Source: Alloalcanivorax profundimaris (lineage in GTDB: Bacteria; Pseudomonadota; Gammaproteobacteria; Pseudomonadales; Alcanivoracaceae). Taken from it: DNA of 64,000 bases. The stretch covers positions 248,001 through 312,000 of the forward strand of contig NZ_JABJWH010000036.1 of NCBI RefSeq assembly GCF_015265435.1, given 5' to 3'. Below, one piece after another: positions 17,368 through 27,832 of the stretch; position 1 is the first letter of the stretch; each line of letters starts with the position of its first letter. The notes beneath the pieces were generated by a model that was given only the letters and a program-made list of their open reading frames with translations, was not told the origin of the DNA and ran no database searches. The position numbers and the translations under genes were made by a program.

Positions 17368-18737
17368 TCCCCCTGCTGATGTTCCTGGCGGTGGGCGTGG
17401 TGCTGCTGAGCGGCTACCCGGTGGCGTTCTGCCTGGGCGGGGTGGCGCTGATATTCGGCATCGGCGGCCTGCTCACCGGCCAGTTCGCGCTCTCCGAGCT
17501 CACCTTCCTGCCCGGCCGCCTGTTCGGCATCATCGAAAACACCAGCCTGATGGCGGTGCCCCTGTTCGTGTTCATGGGCGTGATGCTGGAGAAATCCCGG
17601 GTGGCGGAGCGCCTGCTGGCGAGCATGGGCCGCCTGTTGGCGGTGTTTCCCGGCGGCCTGGGCCTGGCCATCGTGCTGGTGGGCACCCTGCTGGCCGCCA
17701 GCACCGGCATCGTCGGCGCCACCGTGGTGACCATGGGCCTGCTGTCGCTGCCCACCATGCTGCGCCACGGCTACAGCCCGCGGCTGGCCACCGGCCTGAT
17801 CTGCGCCACCGGTACCCTGGGCCAGATCATTCCGCCGTCCATCGCCCTGGTGCTGCTCGGCGACGTGCTCTCCACCGCCTACCAGGAAGCCCAGCTGCGC
17901 CAGGGCAACTGGTCCCTGGACACGGTGTCCGTGGGCGACCTGTTCGTGGGCGCCCTGATCCCGGGGCTGATCCTGGTGGGCCTGTACCTGCTCTACGTGC
18001 TGGTGATCAGCAGCCTGCGCCCGGACATGGCGCCGGCCATGAAGCGCGAGGACGCCCGGGTGGACGGCGTGCCCGAGGACGCTTCCCTGATCAGCGGCCT
18101 GGTGGCGCCGCTGCTGCTGATCGTGGCGGTGCTGGGCTCGATTCTATGGGGCTACGCCACCCCCACCGAGGCCGCCGGCGTGGGCGCCTTCGGCTCCCTG
18201 CTGCTGGCCGCCATCAACCATCAGCTGGACCGGCACATCCTGCGCGAAACGGTGCGCGGCACCACCCGTGTCACCGCCATGGTGTTCATGATCCTGATCG
18301 GTGCCAGCCTGTTTTCCCTGGTGTTCCGCGCCTTCGGCGGCGACGAGACCGTGGCGCACCTGTTCGACGCCCTGCCCGGCGGCACCCTGGGCGCCATCCT
18401 GGTGGTGATGCTGATCGTGTTCCTGCTGGGCTTCATCCTCGACTTCATGGAAATCACCTTCGTGGTGGTGCCCATCGTCGGCCCGGTGCTGCTGGCCATG
18501 GGGGTGGACCCGGTGTGGCTGGGCGTGATGATCGCCCTCAACCTGCAGACCTCGTTCCTGACCCCGCCGTTCGGCTTCGCGCTGTTCTACCTGCGCGGGG
18601 TGACGCCGCCGGAAGTGCCTACCGCGCACATCTATAAAGGCGTGATACCCTTTATCCTGATTCAGCTGATCATGCTCGGCATCCTGGCCCTCTTCCCTCA
18701 ACTGGCCACCTGGCTGCCCGGGCTGCTGTATGGATAA
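17358..18737 (+). CDS. TRAP transporter large permease (DctM type)
   Basis: Inner-membrane transport subunit of 459 residues with about twelve helices. It shows the DctM landmarks GYPVAFCLGGVALIFG, LMAVPLFVFMGVMLEKS, AASTGIVGATVVTMG, GTLGQIIPPSIALVLLGD and the C-terminal LNLQTSFLTPPFGFALFY. The last two, with IPPS and TPP(F/V)G, are the paired Na+/substrate-site hairpins of the family. It works with the small permease and the DctP protein encoded at 19244-20404. The periplasmic partner resembles proteins that bind oxo-acids, so 2-oxo-acid or carboxylate uptake is a reasonable guess. Confidence 0.94.
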   Translation: MELIPLLMFLAVGVVLLSGYPVAFCLGGVALIFGIGGLLTGQFALSELTFLPGRLFGIIENTSLMAVPLFVFMGVMLEKSRVAERLLASMGRLLAVFPGGLGLAIVLVGTLLAASTGIVGATVVTMGLLSLPTMLRHGYSPRLATGLICATGTLGQIIPPSIALVLLGDVLSTAYQEAQLRQGNWSLDTVSVGDLFVGALIPGLILVGLYLLYVLVISSLRPDMAPAMKREDARVDGVPEDASLISGLVAPLLLIVAVLGSILWGYATPTEAAGVGAFGSLLLAAINHQLDRHILRETVRGTTRVTAMVFMILIGASLFSLVFRAFGGDETVAHLFDALPGGTLGAILVVMLIVFLLGFILDFMEITFVVVPIVGPVLLAMGVDPVWLGVMIALNLQTSFLTPPFGFALFYLRGVTPPEVPTAHIYKGVIPFILIQLIMLGILALFPQLATWLPGLLYG

Positions 18738-18784
18738 CTGTTTCCCGACTTCAACGCATACGACACGGATCGGATTCCAATAAC

Positions 18785-19174
18785 ATGACCAACGACGACA
18801 CTCCTCGGCCCCAGGGCACCCTGGCCCTGCAAACCATCGCCATGCCGGAGAACGCCAACTGGAACGGCGACATCTTCGGCGGCTGGCTGGTCTCGCAAAT
18901 GGATCTGGCCGGCGCCGTCACCGCCCGCGCCCGGGCCAACGGCCGGGTGGCCACCGTGGCCATCGATTCCATGGCGTTCCTGCGCCCGGTGCCGGTGGGC
19001 GCCGTGGTGAGCTGCTACACGCGCATGCAGGACATCGGCCGCAGCTCCATGCAGATTCTGGTGGAGGTGTGGATCGTGGAAGACAACGGCGAGCTGGCCA
19101 AGGTCACCGAGGGGCACTTTACCTTCGTGGCCATCGACCAGAACGGTCGCACCCGGGCGGTGCCACGGGACTGA
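18785..19174 (+). CDS. yciA: Acyl-CoA thioesterase, YciA type
   Basis: Hotdog-fold thioesterase of 129 residues that hydrolyses acyl-CoA. The block NANWNGDIFGGWLVSQMDLAG, with the catalytic Asp in the GDIFGGW motif, and TVAIDSMAFLRPVPVGAVVS are characteristic of YciA. It starts 47 bp after the TRAP permease on the same strand and could be co-transcribed, although a functional link with the transporter is not evident. It converges with the DctP gene. Confidence 0.92.
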   Translation: MTNDDTPRPQGTLALQTIAMPENANWNGDIFGGWLVSQMDLAGAVTARARANGRVATVAIDSMAFLRPVPVGAVVSCYTRMQDIGRSSMQILVEVWIVEDNGELAKVTEGHFTFVAIDQNGRTRAVPRD

Positions 19175-19243
19175 TCGCCCCCGGGGGATCGGGAGGAAGA
19201 ACGGGCCGCGCCGGCCGGCGCGACCCCGGTTGCCGGCCCGGCG

Positions 19244-20404
19244 TCAGCCGGGCTGTTTCTGGTCCAGTACCATGGAGCGCACGTTGAGCGCGGACTGCTC
19301 CGCCACCGCCACGTAGGGCACCACGGATTCGCGGAAGCTCTTGTAGGATTCGTAGATGCGGCGCGCCTGATCGTTGCCGGCCACCAGATCCTGAATCACC
19401 TGCTCGCTGGTTTCGTGGAGCTTCATCAGCACTTCGTCCGGGAAGCGGCGCAGCTGGGTACCGTGTTCGTCCACCAGCTGTTTCAGTGCCTCGGCGTTGT
19501 GGGCGGTGAACTCGTCGTAGATGTGCTGGTTCTCCGCCTCGGCGGCGCTCTTCACGATCGCCTTGAGGTCGTCCGGCAGGGCGTCCCACTTGTCCTTGTT
19601 GATCATCATCTCGAGCATGGCGCCCGGCTCCGCCCAGCCCGGGTAGTAATAGTAGTCGGCCACCTTGTGCAGGCCGAAGGCCAGATCGTTGTACGGGCCG
19701 ACCCAATCGGCGGCGTCCAGGGCGCCGGTCTGCATGGAGGTGAACACCTCGCCGCCGGGCATCTGCACCGGGGTGGCGCCGATGCGCTGCATGATCTCGC
19801 CGGCCAGGCCCGGGGCGCGGATCTTCAGGCCCTTGATGTCCTCCAGGCTGTTCACTTCCTTGCGGAACCAGCCGCCCATCTGGGTGCCGCTGTTGCCACA
19901 GGGCAGCGGTTTGATACCGAATTCACCGTACAGCTCGTCCCACAGCTCCTGGCCACCGCCGAAGTTCATCCAGCTGTTGATCTCCTGGGCGGTGAGGCCG
20001 AAGGGCACGGCGGTGAAGAACGGCGTGGCCGGGTGCTTGCCCTTCCAGTAGTAGGACGCGGAGTGGCCCATCTCGGCGCTGCCGTCGCGGACCGCGTCGA
20101 ACACGCCCATGGCCGGCACCAGCTCGCCGGCGCCGTAGACCTTCACCTTCAGACGGCCGCCGGACATGGCGGTGACCCGCTCGGCGAAGCGGTTGGCGCC
20201 GGTGCCCAGGCCCGGGTAGTTCTTGGGCCAGGCGGTGACCAGCTTCCATTCCATGGTCTTGGCCGGGCTCTTGCCGGCGCCCTCGGCGGCGGCGCCGGCC
20301 TGGGCGGCGTCCTTGGCGGAATCCTTGTTGTCCTGGCCGCAGGCGGTCAAGGCGGCGGCCCCGAGCCCCAGACCCAGGGCGGAAACGAATTTACGACGAT
20401 CCAT
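19244..20404 (-). CDS. TRAP transporter substrate-binding protein (DctP/TakP type), Tat-lipoprotein
   Basis: Periplasmic solute receptor, 386 residues. The N-terminus MDRRKFVSALGLGLGAAA carries a twin-arginine motif and ends in the lipobox LTAC (Cys 22), so it is probably a Tat-exported lipoprotein. Mature-domain blocks such as WKLVTAWPKNYPGLG, GAGELVPAMGVFDAV, IRAPGLAGEIMQRIGATPVQMPGGE and DAADWVGPYND resemble the TakP group that binds 2-oxo acids. The gene is convergent with the DctQM-thioesterase unit rather than in the same operon, so receptor and permease are expressed separately. Confidence 0.93.
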   Translation of the reverse strand: MDRRKFVSALGLGLGAAALTACGQDNKDSAKDAAQAGAAAEGAGKSPAKTMEWKLVTAWPKNYPGLGTGANRFAERVTAMSGGRLKVKVYGAGELVPAMGVFDAVRDGSAEMGHSASYYWKGKHPATPFFTAVPFGLTAQEINSWMNFGGGQELWDELYGEFGIKPLPCGNSGTQMGGWFRKEVNSLEDIKGLKIRAPGLAGEIMQRIGATPVQMPGGEVFTSMQTGALDAADWVGPYNDLAFGLHKVADYYYYPGWAEPGAMLEMMINKDKWDALPDDLKAIVKSAAEAENQHIYDEFTAHNAEALKQLVDEHGTQLRRFPDEVLMKLHETSEQVIQDLVAGNDQARRIYESYKSFRESVVPYVAVAEQSALNVRSMVLDQKQPG

Positions 20405-20467
20405 TGGTATCTCCCGATCGTATTGTTGTTGTGCGACTGGTTTTTATGCCACTGATCGCGGGTGGTG

Positions 20468-22627
20468 TCAGATCACTTCCAGGCGCGCGTACTGGCTGAC
20501 CAGCCATTTGGTGCCGGCGCCATCGAAGTTGATTTGCAGGCGGGCGTTAGGGCCCTGGCCCTCGAAATGCAGTACCGTGCCCTCGCCGAATTTCGGGTGC
20601 AGCACCCGCGCCCCCAGCACAATACCATTGGCGTCCTCCTGGCGCAGCGTTCCCCCGCCACCGCCCATGGGCCGGCTGACGCCGGCGCGGGCGCGCACTT
20701 CCTCCACCAGCTCGCCGGGAATCTCGCGCAGGAAGCGGCTGGGCGGGTTGAAGGTCTCGCTGCCGTAGAGCCGGCGGCTCTCGGCGTGGGTCAGGTACAG
20801 CTCGCGCATGGCGCGGGTCAGGCCCACGTAGCACAGGCGCCGCTCCTCGGCGAGCCGGCCCGGGTCCTCGGCGGACATCTGGTGGGGAAACAGCCCCTCT
20901 TCCACGCCGGTGATGAACACCACCGGGAATTCCAGACCCTTGGCGGAGTGCAGGGTCATCATCTGCACCGCGTCCTCGTGGGCGTCGGCCTGACCCTCGC
21001 CGGATTCCAGGGCGGCGTGGTCCAGGAAGGCGGCCAGGGGGTCGTCCTCGCCGTCCTCGTCACCGAACTGGCGGGTGGCGGAGACCAGCTCGCGCAGGTT
21101 CTCCTGGCGCTGCTGGCCTTTCTCGCCTTTTTCCTGGCCGTGGAACTCGATCAGGCCACTGGCGGCGATCACGTGCTCGGCGGTTTCCGCCAGGTCCAGG
21201 TTGGCGGTTTCCTCGGCGAGCCGGTCCACCAGCTGCAGGAAGGCCAGCAGGGCGTTGCCGGCGCGGGCACTGAGCAGGCGCTCGTTGATCATCGCCGCCG
21301 CCGCGTCCCACAGCGGCAGGGAACGGTCCCGGGCGATCTGGCGCAGCGCCTCCAGGGTCTTGGCGCCGATGCCCCGGGTCGGGGTGTTGACCACCCGCTC
21401 GAAGGCGGAGTCCGCCCGCCGGTTGCTCAACAGGCGCAGGTAGGACAGGGCGTTCTTGATCTCGGCGCGCTCGAAGAAGCGCTGCCCGCCGTAGATCCGG
21501 TAGGGAATGCCGGCCTGCAGGAACGCCTCCTCCAGCACCCGGGACTGGGCGTTGGAGCGGTACAGCACCGCCATTTCCCGGCGCGCCATGCCTTCCTGGG
21601 CCAGGCTTTCCACCTTGCCGGCGATGAAACGCGCCTCGTCCACCTCGTTGAAGCCGGCGTACACGCGGATCGGCTCGCCGTGGCCGCCGTCGGTCCACAG
21701 CTCCTTGCCGAGGCGGTCACTGTTGTGGCTGATCACCGCGTTGGCGGCCTGCAGGATGGTGCCCGTGGAGCGGTAGTTCTGCTCCAGGCGGATGGTGCGG
21801 GTGTCCGGGAAGTCGCGGCTGAACTTGTGGATGTTCTCGATCTTGGCGCCGCGCCAGCCGTAGATCGACTGGTCGTCGTCGCCGACGATGGTGACCGCGT
21901 TGTCGGCGCTGGCCAGCAGCCGCAGCCAGGCGTACTGGATGGCGTTGGTGTCCTGGAACTCGTCCACCAGCAGGTGGCGGAAGCGGCGCTGATAGTGGCC
22001 GCGCAGGTCGTCGTTGTCGCGGAACAGTTCCAGCACGCGCAGCAGCATTTCGTTGAAATCCACCAGGCCGCCCCGGGCGCAGGCGTCCTCGTAGGCCTGG
22101 TAGATGCTCTGCATGGTCTTAAGGAAAAGGTCGCCTTCGCCGATATCCATGTGAGCGGCGCGCAAACCCTCGTCCTTCTGGCCGTTGATGAACCAGGTGG
22201 CCTGGCGGTGGGGCCAGCGCTGCTCGTCGAGGCCGAGCTCGCGGATCACCCGGCGCACCAGGCGCTGCTGGTCCTCGGCGTCGAGGATCTCGAAGTTCTG
22301 GGGCAGCCCGGCTTCCTGCCAGTGGGTGCGCAACAGGCGGTGGGCGATGCTGTGGAAAGTGCCCACCCACATGCCGCCGGCGGGCATGTCCAGCAGCTGC
22401 TCGATGCGGCCGCGCATTTCCGCGGCGGCCTTGTTGGTGAAGGTCACCGCCAGCACGCCGAACGGCGACGCCTGGCCGGTGGCGATTTGCCAGGCGATGC
22501 GGTGCACGAGGACCCGCGTCTTGCCGGAGCCGGCGCCGGCCAGCACCAGCAGGTGCGGGTCCTCGGCGGTCACGGCGTCGCGTTGGGCGGGGTTGAGGCC
22601 TTCGATCAGGGGGGTCACGTCATCCAT
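20468..22627 (-). CDS. uvrD: DNA helicase II (UvrD)
   Basis: Superfamily 1 3'-5' DNA helicase used in mismatch and nucleotide-excision repair, 719 residues (E. coli 720). Motifs run in order: Walker A AGAGSGKT (about 30-37), motif Ia TFTNKAA, Walker [11 protein letters not shown], motif [17 protein letters not shown], motif [10 protein letters not shown], motif [15 protein letters not shown] and motif [10 protein letters not shown]. The C-terminus has the Tudor-like UvrD tail with [12 protein letters not shown]. It is divergent from the GGDEF/EAL gene and probably monocistronic. Confidence 0.97.
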   Translation of the reverse strand: MDDVTPLIEGLNPAQRDAVTAEDPHLLVLAGAGSGKTRVLVHRIAWQIATGQASPFGVLAVTFTNKAAAEMRGRIEQLLDMPAGGMWVGTFHSIAHRLLRTHWQEAGLPQNFEILDAEDQQRLVRRVIRELGLDEQRWPHRQATWFINGQKDEGLRAAHMDIGEGDLFLKTMQSIYQAYEDACARGGLVDFNEMLLRVLELFRDNDDLRGHYQRRFRHLLVDEFQDTNAIQYAWLRLLASADNAVTIVGDDDQSIYGWRGAKIENIHKFSRDFPDTRTIRLEQNYRSTGTILQAANAVISHNSDRLGKELWTDGGHGEPIRVYAGFNEVDEARFIAGKVESLAQEGMARREMAVLYRSNAQSRVLEEAFLQAGIPYRIYGGQRFFERAEIKNALSYLRLLSNRRADSAFERVVNTPTRGIGAKTLEALRQIARDRSLPLWDAAAAMINERLLSARAGNALLAFLQLVDRLAEETANLDLAETAEHVIAASGLIEFHGQEKGEKGQQRQENLRELVSATRQFGDEDGEDDPLAAFLDHAALESGEGQADAHEDAVQMMTLHSAKGLEFPVVFITGVEEGLFPHQMSAEDPGRLAEERRLCYVGLTRAMRELYLTHAESRRLYGSETFNPPSRFLREIPGELVEEVRARAGVSRPMGGGGGTLRQEDANGIVLGARVLHPKFGEGTVLHFEGQGPNARLQINFDGAGTKWLVSQYARLEVI

Positions 22628-22783
22628 GGCGCCGAAGTTTATCAGAACCGCCGCCCGGACGCGGTAGATGTGAACGGCAACGCGCTATCCGGTTTCCCTT
22701 GGCGATGGGGCTGGGTAAACTGCCAAACAAAAAGCCGGCGCGCCCCGCGAGCGGCGCCCGAGGCCGAGAGCCTGGAAGAATCT

Positions 22784-25651
22784 GTGTCGACGTCATCCGA
22801 GCTACATACCAGCAAGCAGCAGAAGGCGGTGATCCGCGCCCAGTGCCAGCACCTGACCAGCGGTGTGAAGAGCATGAACGTGCTGGAGGCCCTGGCCGTC
22901 GTCGCCGTGCTGTGGGCCTATTGGAGCACCCCGGTGCCCCGGGTCTGGCTGGTGTCCTGGACCGTGGCGGTGCTGGGGCTGGTGGCGGTGCGGCTGGGCT
23001 GGCTGCTGGCGTCCCGGGCCGGGTACGGCGGCGGCCCGCGGGACCTGTGGCGGGTGTCGCTGTCGATCCTGACCACGGCGGTGTGCATGGGCTCCGCCGG
23101 TTTTCTGTTCAACCCCACCGACACCATCCTGTCGGAGTCCATGCTCTACGCGCAGCTGACCATGAGCAGCCTGGGCACCGGCCTGAGCATCCTGGCCCTG
23201 GCCGCCTACAGCAGCCACCTGCCCACGGTGCTGCTCTACCAGACCTGCCTGCTGGCGCCGGCCTGCGTGCAGCTGGTGCTCACCCACGACAACGAGCCGG
23301 CCCTGGCCGCCATGCTGGTGGCCACCCTGGGCTTTCTGTTCATCACCGCCCGGCGCATCAATCTGACCACCCACCAGGCCCTGGACCTGCAGACCAGCAA
23401 CACGGCGCTGATCGATTACCTGGACCGGGCCCGGGCCAACGCCGAGGCGCTCAACGAAAAGCTCGCCGAGGAAATCATGGAGCGCAAGGAGGCGCGCCGC
23501 CGGCTGCAGGAGGCCAACGACCGGCTGGAATCCATGGTCAGCGACCGCACCCATGCCCTGGAGCAGGCCAACAAGGAGCTCAGCGCCACCGGCGAGCGCC
23601 TGCAACTGGCCCTGGACGCCAGCAACATCGGCCTGTGGGACTGGGATCTGCAGACCGGCACCAACTACCACACCAATTTCGACCGCATTCTCGGCTACGA
23701 GAGCGAGTACTTCCGCAACTTCTTCGGTGACCTGCAGCAGCTGGTGCACCCGGACGATTTCCCCAATATTCGCCGCGCCATGGTGGCCCACTTCAAGGGC
23801 GAGACCGACCGCTACCACGCCCTCTACCGGCTGCGCCACGCCAAGGGCCCCTGGTGCTGGATCGAGGACGAGGGCCGGGTGGTGGAATGGAGCGACAACG
23901 GCCGCGCTCTGCGCATGATCGGCACCCGCCGGGACATCACCGCCACCCGCGAGGCCCAGGAGCAGCAGCGGCTGGCGGCCACGGTGTTCGAGAATGCCCC
24001 GGAGGGCATTTTCATCCTCGACCGGCACTTCCGCTTCCTGGCGGTGAACGCCCGCTTCGAGCAAATCACCGGCTTCCGGGAGTCCGAGGTGCTGGGCCTG
24101 ACCATGACCGACAACCCGCACATGGAGCGCAACCGGGACGTCTACCGTGGCATCACCCTGGCGCTGCGCCGCAGCGGCTTCTGGGAGGGCGAGATCAGCG
24201 AGCGCCGGCGCAACGGCGAGCCGTTCCCGGAGTGGCTGCAAATCAGCAGCGTGCTGGACGAGAAACAGCGGGTGATCCGCTACGTGGGCATGCTCTCCGA
24301 CCTCACCTCGCGCAAGGAAACCGAGGAGCGGGTGCAGTTTCTGTCCAACTACGACCGCCTCACCGGCCTGCCCAACCGCACCCTGTTCCGCGAACGCCTG
24401 CAGCGCGCTCTGACCCTGGCCCGGCTCAACCGGGAAAAAGCCGCCCTGCTGATGATCGACCTGGACCGCTTCAAGCCGATCAACGAAAGCCTCGGCCACG
24501 AGATCGGCGACCGCCTGCTCAAGCAAGCCGCCGAGCGCATCTGTTCGTGCGGGGTCAACGACGAGAATCTGGCCCGGGTGGGCGGCGACGAGTTCACCCT
24601 GGTGCTGGAGGATTGCGGCGGCGAGGCGCAAATCGGCGTGCTGTGCCAGAAGCTCATCAACATGATGAAAAAGCCGTTCCTGATCGACGGCCACGAGCTG
24701 CTGCTCGGCGCCAGCATCGGCATCAGCGTGTTCCCCAGCACCGCCCAGGAAGCCCAGGCGATGATCAACCAGGCGGAAATGGCGGTGCACCAGGCCAAGC
24801 GTGGCGGCGGCAACAACTTCCAGTTCTACCGCATGGGCATGCAGATGGCCTCGGTGGAACAGCTGGCCCTGGAAACCAGCCTGCGCAAGGCGATCTTCAA
24901 GAACGAATTCGTGGTGCACTACCAGCCGAAGATGGACCTGGCCAGCGACACCATCTCCTCGGTGGAGGCCCTGGTGCGCTGGCAGCACCCCACCATGGGC
25001 CTGCTGCCGCCATCGGAGTTCATCCCCCTGGCGGAGGAGTCCGGCCTGATTTCCGCCATTGGCGAGCTGGTGCTGGAGCGCTCCTGCCGCCAGGCCCGCC
25101 AGTGGCACCGGCGCGGCCTGGGCGACATCCGCGTATCCGTGAACCTGTCCGCCCACCAGTTCCGCAAGGGCAATCTGGCGGACGTGGTGGACCGCATCCT
25201 GCACCTCACCGAGCTGCCCGCCCACCTGCTGGAGCTGGAGCTCACCGAAAGCCTGATCATGGAAGACATGGAGCAGAACATCGCCCTGCTGGAGCGATTA
25301 CGGGAACGGGGCGTGGGGCTCTCCCTGGACGACTTCGGCACCGGCTATTCGTCGCTCAACTACCTCAAGCGCTTCCCGGTGGACACCCTCAAGATCGACC
25401 GCACCTTCATCACCGATCTGGACCACAGCCCGGAGGACGCCGCCATCACCCGCGCCATCATCGAGATGGCGCACAGCCTGAGCATGAGCGTGGTGGCGGA
25501 AGGGGTGGAAACCGACCGGCACCTGGACATCCTGCGCGACATGGGCTGCGACAGCATCCAGGGCTACCTGATCAGCCGGCCGGTGGCGGAGGATCAGTTA
25601 CTCACCCTGCTCAAGCACCAGCACGGCCAGGTGGGCGACGGCCCGGCCTGA
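22784..25651 (+). CDS. PAS-GGDEF-EAL c-di-GMP signalling protein with N-terminal membrane domain
   Basis: Inner-membrane protein of 955 residues predicted to make and/or degrade cyclic di-GMP. In order: about five to six hydrophobic helices (about 30-205), a coiled coil (about 210-270), two PAS domains (about 270-390 and 395-510), a GGDEF domain with intact GGDEF (600-604) and an EAL domain with EAL at 728-730, [15 protein letters not shown] and AEGVET. Both catalytic signatures are intact, and no RxxD inhibitory site is seen before GGDEF. I chose GTG at 22784 because GGAAG precedes it; ATG at 22874 would remove 30 residues. The frame stays open far upstream through the uvrD antisense, but that part is not coding. 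Confidence 0.93.
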   Translation: MSTSSELHTSKQQKAVIRAQCQHLTSGVKSMNVLEALAVVAVLWAYWSTPVPRVWLVSWTVAVLGLVAVRLGWLLASRAGYGGGPRDLWRVSLSILTTAVCMGSAGFLFNPTDTILSESMLYAQLTMSSLGTGLSILALAAYSSHLPTVLLYQTCLLAPACVQLVLTHDNEPALAAMLVATLGFLFITARRINLTTHQALDLQTSNTALIDYLDRARANAEALNEKLAEEIMERKEARRRLQEANDRLESMVSDRTHALEQANKELSATGERLQLALDASNIGLWDWDLQTGTNYHTNFDRILGYESEYFRNFFGDLQQLVHPDDFPNIRRAMVAHFKGETDRYHALYRLRHAKGPWCWIEDEGRVVEWSDNGRALRMIGTRRDITATREAQEQQRLAATVFENAPEGIFILDRHFRFLAVNARFEQITGFRESEVLGLTMTDNPHMERNRDVYRGITLALRRSGFWEGEISERRRNGEPFPEWLQISSVLDEKQRVIRYVGMLSDLTSRKETEERVQFLSNYDRLTGLPNRTLFRERLQRALTLARLNREKAALLMIDLDRFKPINESLGHEIGDRLLKQAAERICSCGVNDENLARVGGDEFTLVLEDCGGEAQIGVLCQKLINMMKKPFLIDGHELLLGASIGISVFPSTAQEAQAMINQAEMAVHQAKRGGGNNFQFYRMGMQMASVEQLALETSLRKAIFKNEFVVHYQPKMDLASDTISSVEALVRWQHPTMGLLPPSEFIPLAEESGLISAIGELVLERSCRQARQWHRRGLGDIRVSVNLSAHQFRKGNLADVVDRILHLTELPAHLLELELTESLIMEDMEQNIALLERLRERGVGLSLDDFGTGYSSLNYLKRFPVDTLKIDRTFITDLDHSPEDAAITRAIIEMAHSLSMSVVAEGVETDRHLDILRDMGCDSIQGYLISRPVAEDQLLTLLKHQHGQVGDGPA

Positions 25652-25663
25652 GGCCGGCCGCGG

Positions 25664-26653
25664 CTAGTCGCCCTCCAGGATCGCCAAGGTCTCGGGCTTG
25701 GCGAAAAACGGCTCGAACTGGCGGCGCAGCCAGGCATCGAGAACGCCGCGCTCGCGCAGCACCCGTACCGCCGGCGGCCCGAAGCGCAGGGCGTCGTCGA
25801 GCAGCTGGTCCCGGGTCAGGCCCACCTCGTCGATCAGCTCGCGCAGGGTGCTCTCGCCGTACTTGTCGAAGAACGCGGTCACGCCGGTATCCAGCAGCGT
25901 CGCGAAGTAATCGCCGTGGCGGAAATCCAGCCAGAAATCGTAGCCGATCACGAACAGCTCCTGGATGTCCTCGCTGTCGAGCAGGTCGCGCAGATCCCGC
26001 AGCGGCCGCTCGGCGAAATCCTGCCAGGCCACCAGAACCAGATCGCGCAGCGCATCCAGGTTGTCGTCGCTGTACAGCCACGGGTCCGCCAGCAGCGCCG
26101 CCAGACGCTCCTGCAGCCAGTCCTGCAAACGCAGCTCCAGGCTGGCCCGCCAGCGCGCCGGCACCCGCCGGCCGAGCAGCGCCCGCACCGATTCCGGCAC
26201 CCCCTGGTGGAACCAGGTCTTGAGACCCAGCTGGGTGCCGCCGGCCAGCACCGCCAGCAACACCGGGTTGCGGCTCAGCCAGCCAATGCCCCGCCGGGAC
26301 AGGGGGATCTCCAGGGCCTTGTCCACCAGCGCCGTCACCGTGGCCTCATCCACCACGTCGCCGACGCGGCGCTCTTCCTGGATGCCGTGGTGGTAGAGCC
26401 GGTCCACCATTTCCCCCACCAGCTCCGGAATGCCGCCGCCCAGCTCGGTGCTCACCGCGTACTTGCGGGCCGTGGTCAGCACCTGGTCGGCGCTGACCAC
26501 CTCATTGAGGGTCAGGCCGCCGGCCTGTTCGAGCAGGAAATCCAGCTCCGCCTCCAGCCAGCCGTCCAGCCGGTCCGGGTCCAGGGTCTCCTGAAAGTGG
26601 GCCACCATGGCATCCAGTAAACGATTTGCCTTCTCTTGTTTATTCGCCGTCAC
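25664..26653 (-). CDS. Conserved hypothetical protein
   Basis: Mostly helical protein of 329 residues, not recognised. It is rich in Leu, Asp, Glu and Arg. One moderately hydrophobic stretch (about 145-165, NPVLLAVLAGGTQLGLKTWF) could be amphipathic or membrane-associated. Acidic pairs recur (LLDSEDIQELF, LIDEVGLTRDQLLDD). GTG at 26653 is chosen because AAGGAAGGA lies 6 nt upstream; a longer frame to 26707 would cover that ribosome-binding site. It is convergent with the GGDEF/EAL gene, 12 bp apart, and divergent from the metal-dependent hydrolase gene at 26742, with which it shares an 88-bp promoter region. Confidence 0.8.
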   Translation of the reverse strand: MTANKQEKANRLLDAMVAHFQETLDPDRLDGWLEAELDFLLEQAGGLTLNEVVSADQVLTTARKYAVSTELGGGIPELVGEMVDRLYHHGIQEERRVGDVVDEATVTALVDKALEIPLSRRGIGWLSRNPVLLAVLAGGTQLGLKTWFHQGVPESVRALLGRRVPARWRASLELRLQDWLQERLAALLADPWLYSDDNLDALRDLVLVAWQDFAERPLRDLRDLLDSEDIQELFVIGYDFWLDFRHGDYFATLLDTGVTAFFDKYGESTLRELIDEVGLTRDQLLDDALRFGPPAVRVLRERGVLDAWLRRQFEPFFAKPETLAILEGD

Positions 26654-26741
26654 GACATTCCTTCCTTTACGTAAAGCCAAGCGCCGCTCGCGGCCAGAAT
26701 GTATCATTCATCAATGTAACAATCACTAGAGGTACAGAACC

Positions 26742-27584
26742 ATGGCGATCAACATCCTGCCCACGCGCCGCAACCTGCGCTTCAAGTTGGACGCCAGCAA
26801 GGCACTGTCCTGGCACCGGGATGGCCGCAACGTGAGCCAGTTCCTGAACACCCTGAGCCTGTTCTTCCCGGTGGGCGAGCGCTTTTTCATCGACAGCGTG
26901 CGCCACTATCGTGACCTCGTCCAGGACCCGGACCTGAAAGCGGCGGTGACCGCTTTCATCGGTCAGGAAGCCATGCATGGCCGCGAACACGAGGAATACA
27001 ACCAGTACGTCAACGACGCCGGCGTGCCGGTGGAGGCCCAGGAAAAACTGGTCGCCGCCCTGCTGGCGCGCATCCAGAAATCCACGCCCAAGGCCTTCCA
27101 GCTGTCAGGCACCGTGGCCCTGGAGCACCTCACCGCCATTCTCGCCGACGGCCTGCTGAGCCTGCCGGAGATTCTGGACGGCGCCGACGAAGGCTACCAG
27201 GCCCTGTGGAACTGGCACGCCCTGGAGGAAACCGAGCACAAGGCGGTGGCGTTCGATGTCTACCAGCTGGCCGTGGGCACCGACGACCAGGCCAGCGCCT
27301 ACGCCCTGCGCTGCTTCGCCCTGGTGCTGTCCACCAGCGTGTTCTTCGCCCTGTTCCTGCCGTTCTATCTGCACAACGTGCGGGTCAGCGGCGGCCTGTT
27401 CGACCGCCAGGGCTGGCGCGCGGTGTGGCGCCACAGCCTGGGCCGCAAGGGCATCTTCCGCTACACCGCCAAGGCCTGGCTGGACTGGTTCAAACCGGGC
27501 TTCCACCCCTGGGACCACGACAATCGCCAGTTCCTGGAGCAATTCGACGAGCTGGTGGCCCATGCTCTGAAGGACGCGGCCTGA
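26742..27584 (+). CDS. Predicted metal-dependent hydrolase (PF10118 family)
   Basis: Protein of 280 residues of the PF10118 family, whose members have a ferritin-like helical core with conserved His/Glu residues. Their reaction is not established. The putative metal ligands are visible: FFPVGERFFIDSVRHY, FIGQEAMHGREHEEYN (E-x2-H-x3-H type), GTVALEHLTAILAD and WNWHALEETEHKAVAFDVY. A hydrophobic segment at about 185-210 follows. The gene is divergent from the 25664-26653 gene and ends about 60 bp before a strong terminator. Genes of this family are common in hydrocarbon and lipid degraders, but that gives no specific function here. Confidence 0.88.
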   Translation: MAINILPTRRNLRFKLDASKALSWHRDGRNVSQFLNTLSLFFPVGERFFIDSVRHYRDLVQDPDLKAAVTAFIGQEAMHGREHEEYNQYVNDAGVPVEAQEKLVAALLARIQKSTPKAFQLSGTVALEHLTAILADGLLSLPEILDGADEGYQALWNWHALEETEHKAVAFDVYQLAVGTDDQASAYALRCFALVLSTSVFFALFLPFYLHNVRVSGGLFDRQGWRAVWRHSLGRKGIFRYTAKAWLDWFKPGFHPWDHDNRQFLEQFDELVAHALKDAA

Positions 27585-27643
27585 CCGAGACGGTCCGCTT
27601 CTTTCCCCCCGGTGATCGTCCCCCCCGGCGATCCCGATTTCCA

Positions 27644-27668
27644 AGCCGGCGTCCCGCCGGCTTTTTTT
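27644..27668 (+). terminator. Intrinsic terminator after the PF10118 gene
   Basis: AGCCGGCG (27644-27651), a 3-nt loop, then CGCCGGCT (27655-27662) running directly into seven T. Confidence 0.92.
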
Positions 27669-27696
27669 GTTCATCACGCGCGACGCTACCTCCATA

Positions 27697-27805
27697 GCGT
27701 AACGGCGTGGTCCCCCTTCCGGGACCCTGTCAAACAGGATGTTTGACCGGGAGCCCCCAGGGACGGGTTCACGGCGTTCCCGGAAGGGGGACCACGCCGT
27801 TACGC
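27697..27805. repeat. 109-bp palindromic repeat element
   Basis: Perfect 28-bp inverted arms (27697-27724 and 27778-27805) enclose a 53-bp centre that itself holds a smaller perfect hairpin (GTCAAAC 27729-27735 with GTTTGAC 27741-27747). It lies between two convergent genes, 28 bp before the MscS stop. It has no coding frame and looks like a dispersed intergenic repeat or a two-way transcription barrier. Confidence 0.75.
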
Positions 27806-27832
27806 GGCCCGGATGGAGAGAGCAAACGCGGA

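Noticed and set aside
20462-22783. A plus-strand frame stays open for 2.3 kb antisense to uvrD and joins the GGDEF/EAL gene.
   Set aside because: uvrD on the other strand has every helicase motif. The antisense part shows no domain and is the usual stop-poor shadow of a high-GC gene. The GGDEF/EAL protein has its own start at 22784.
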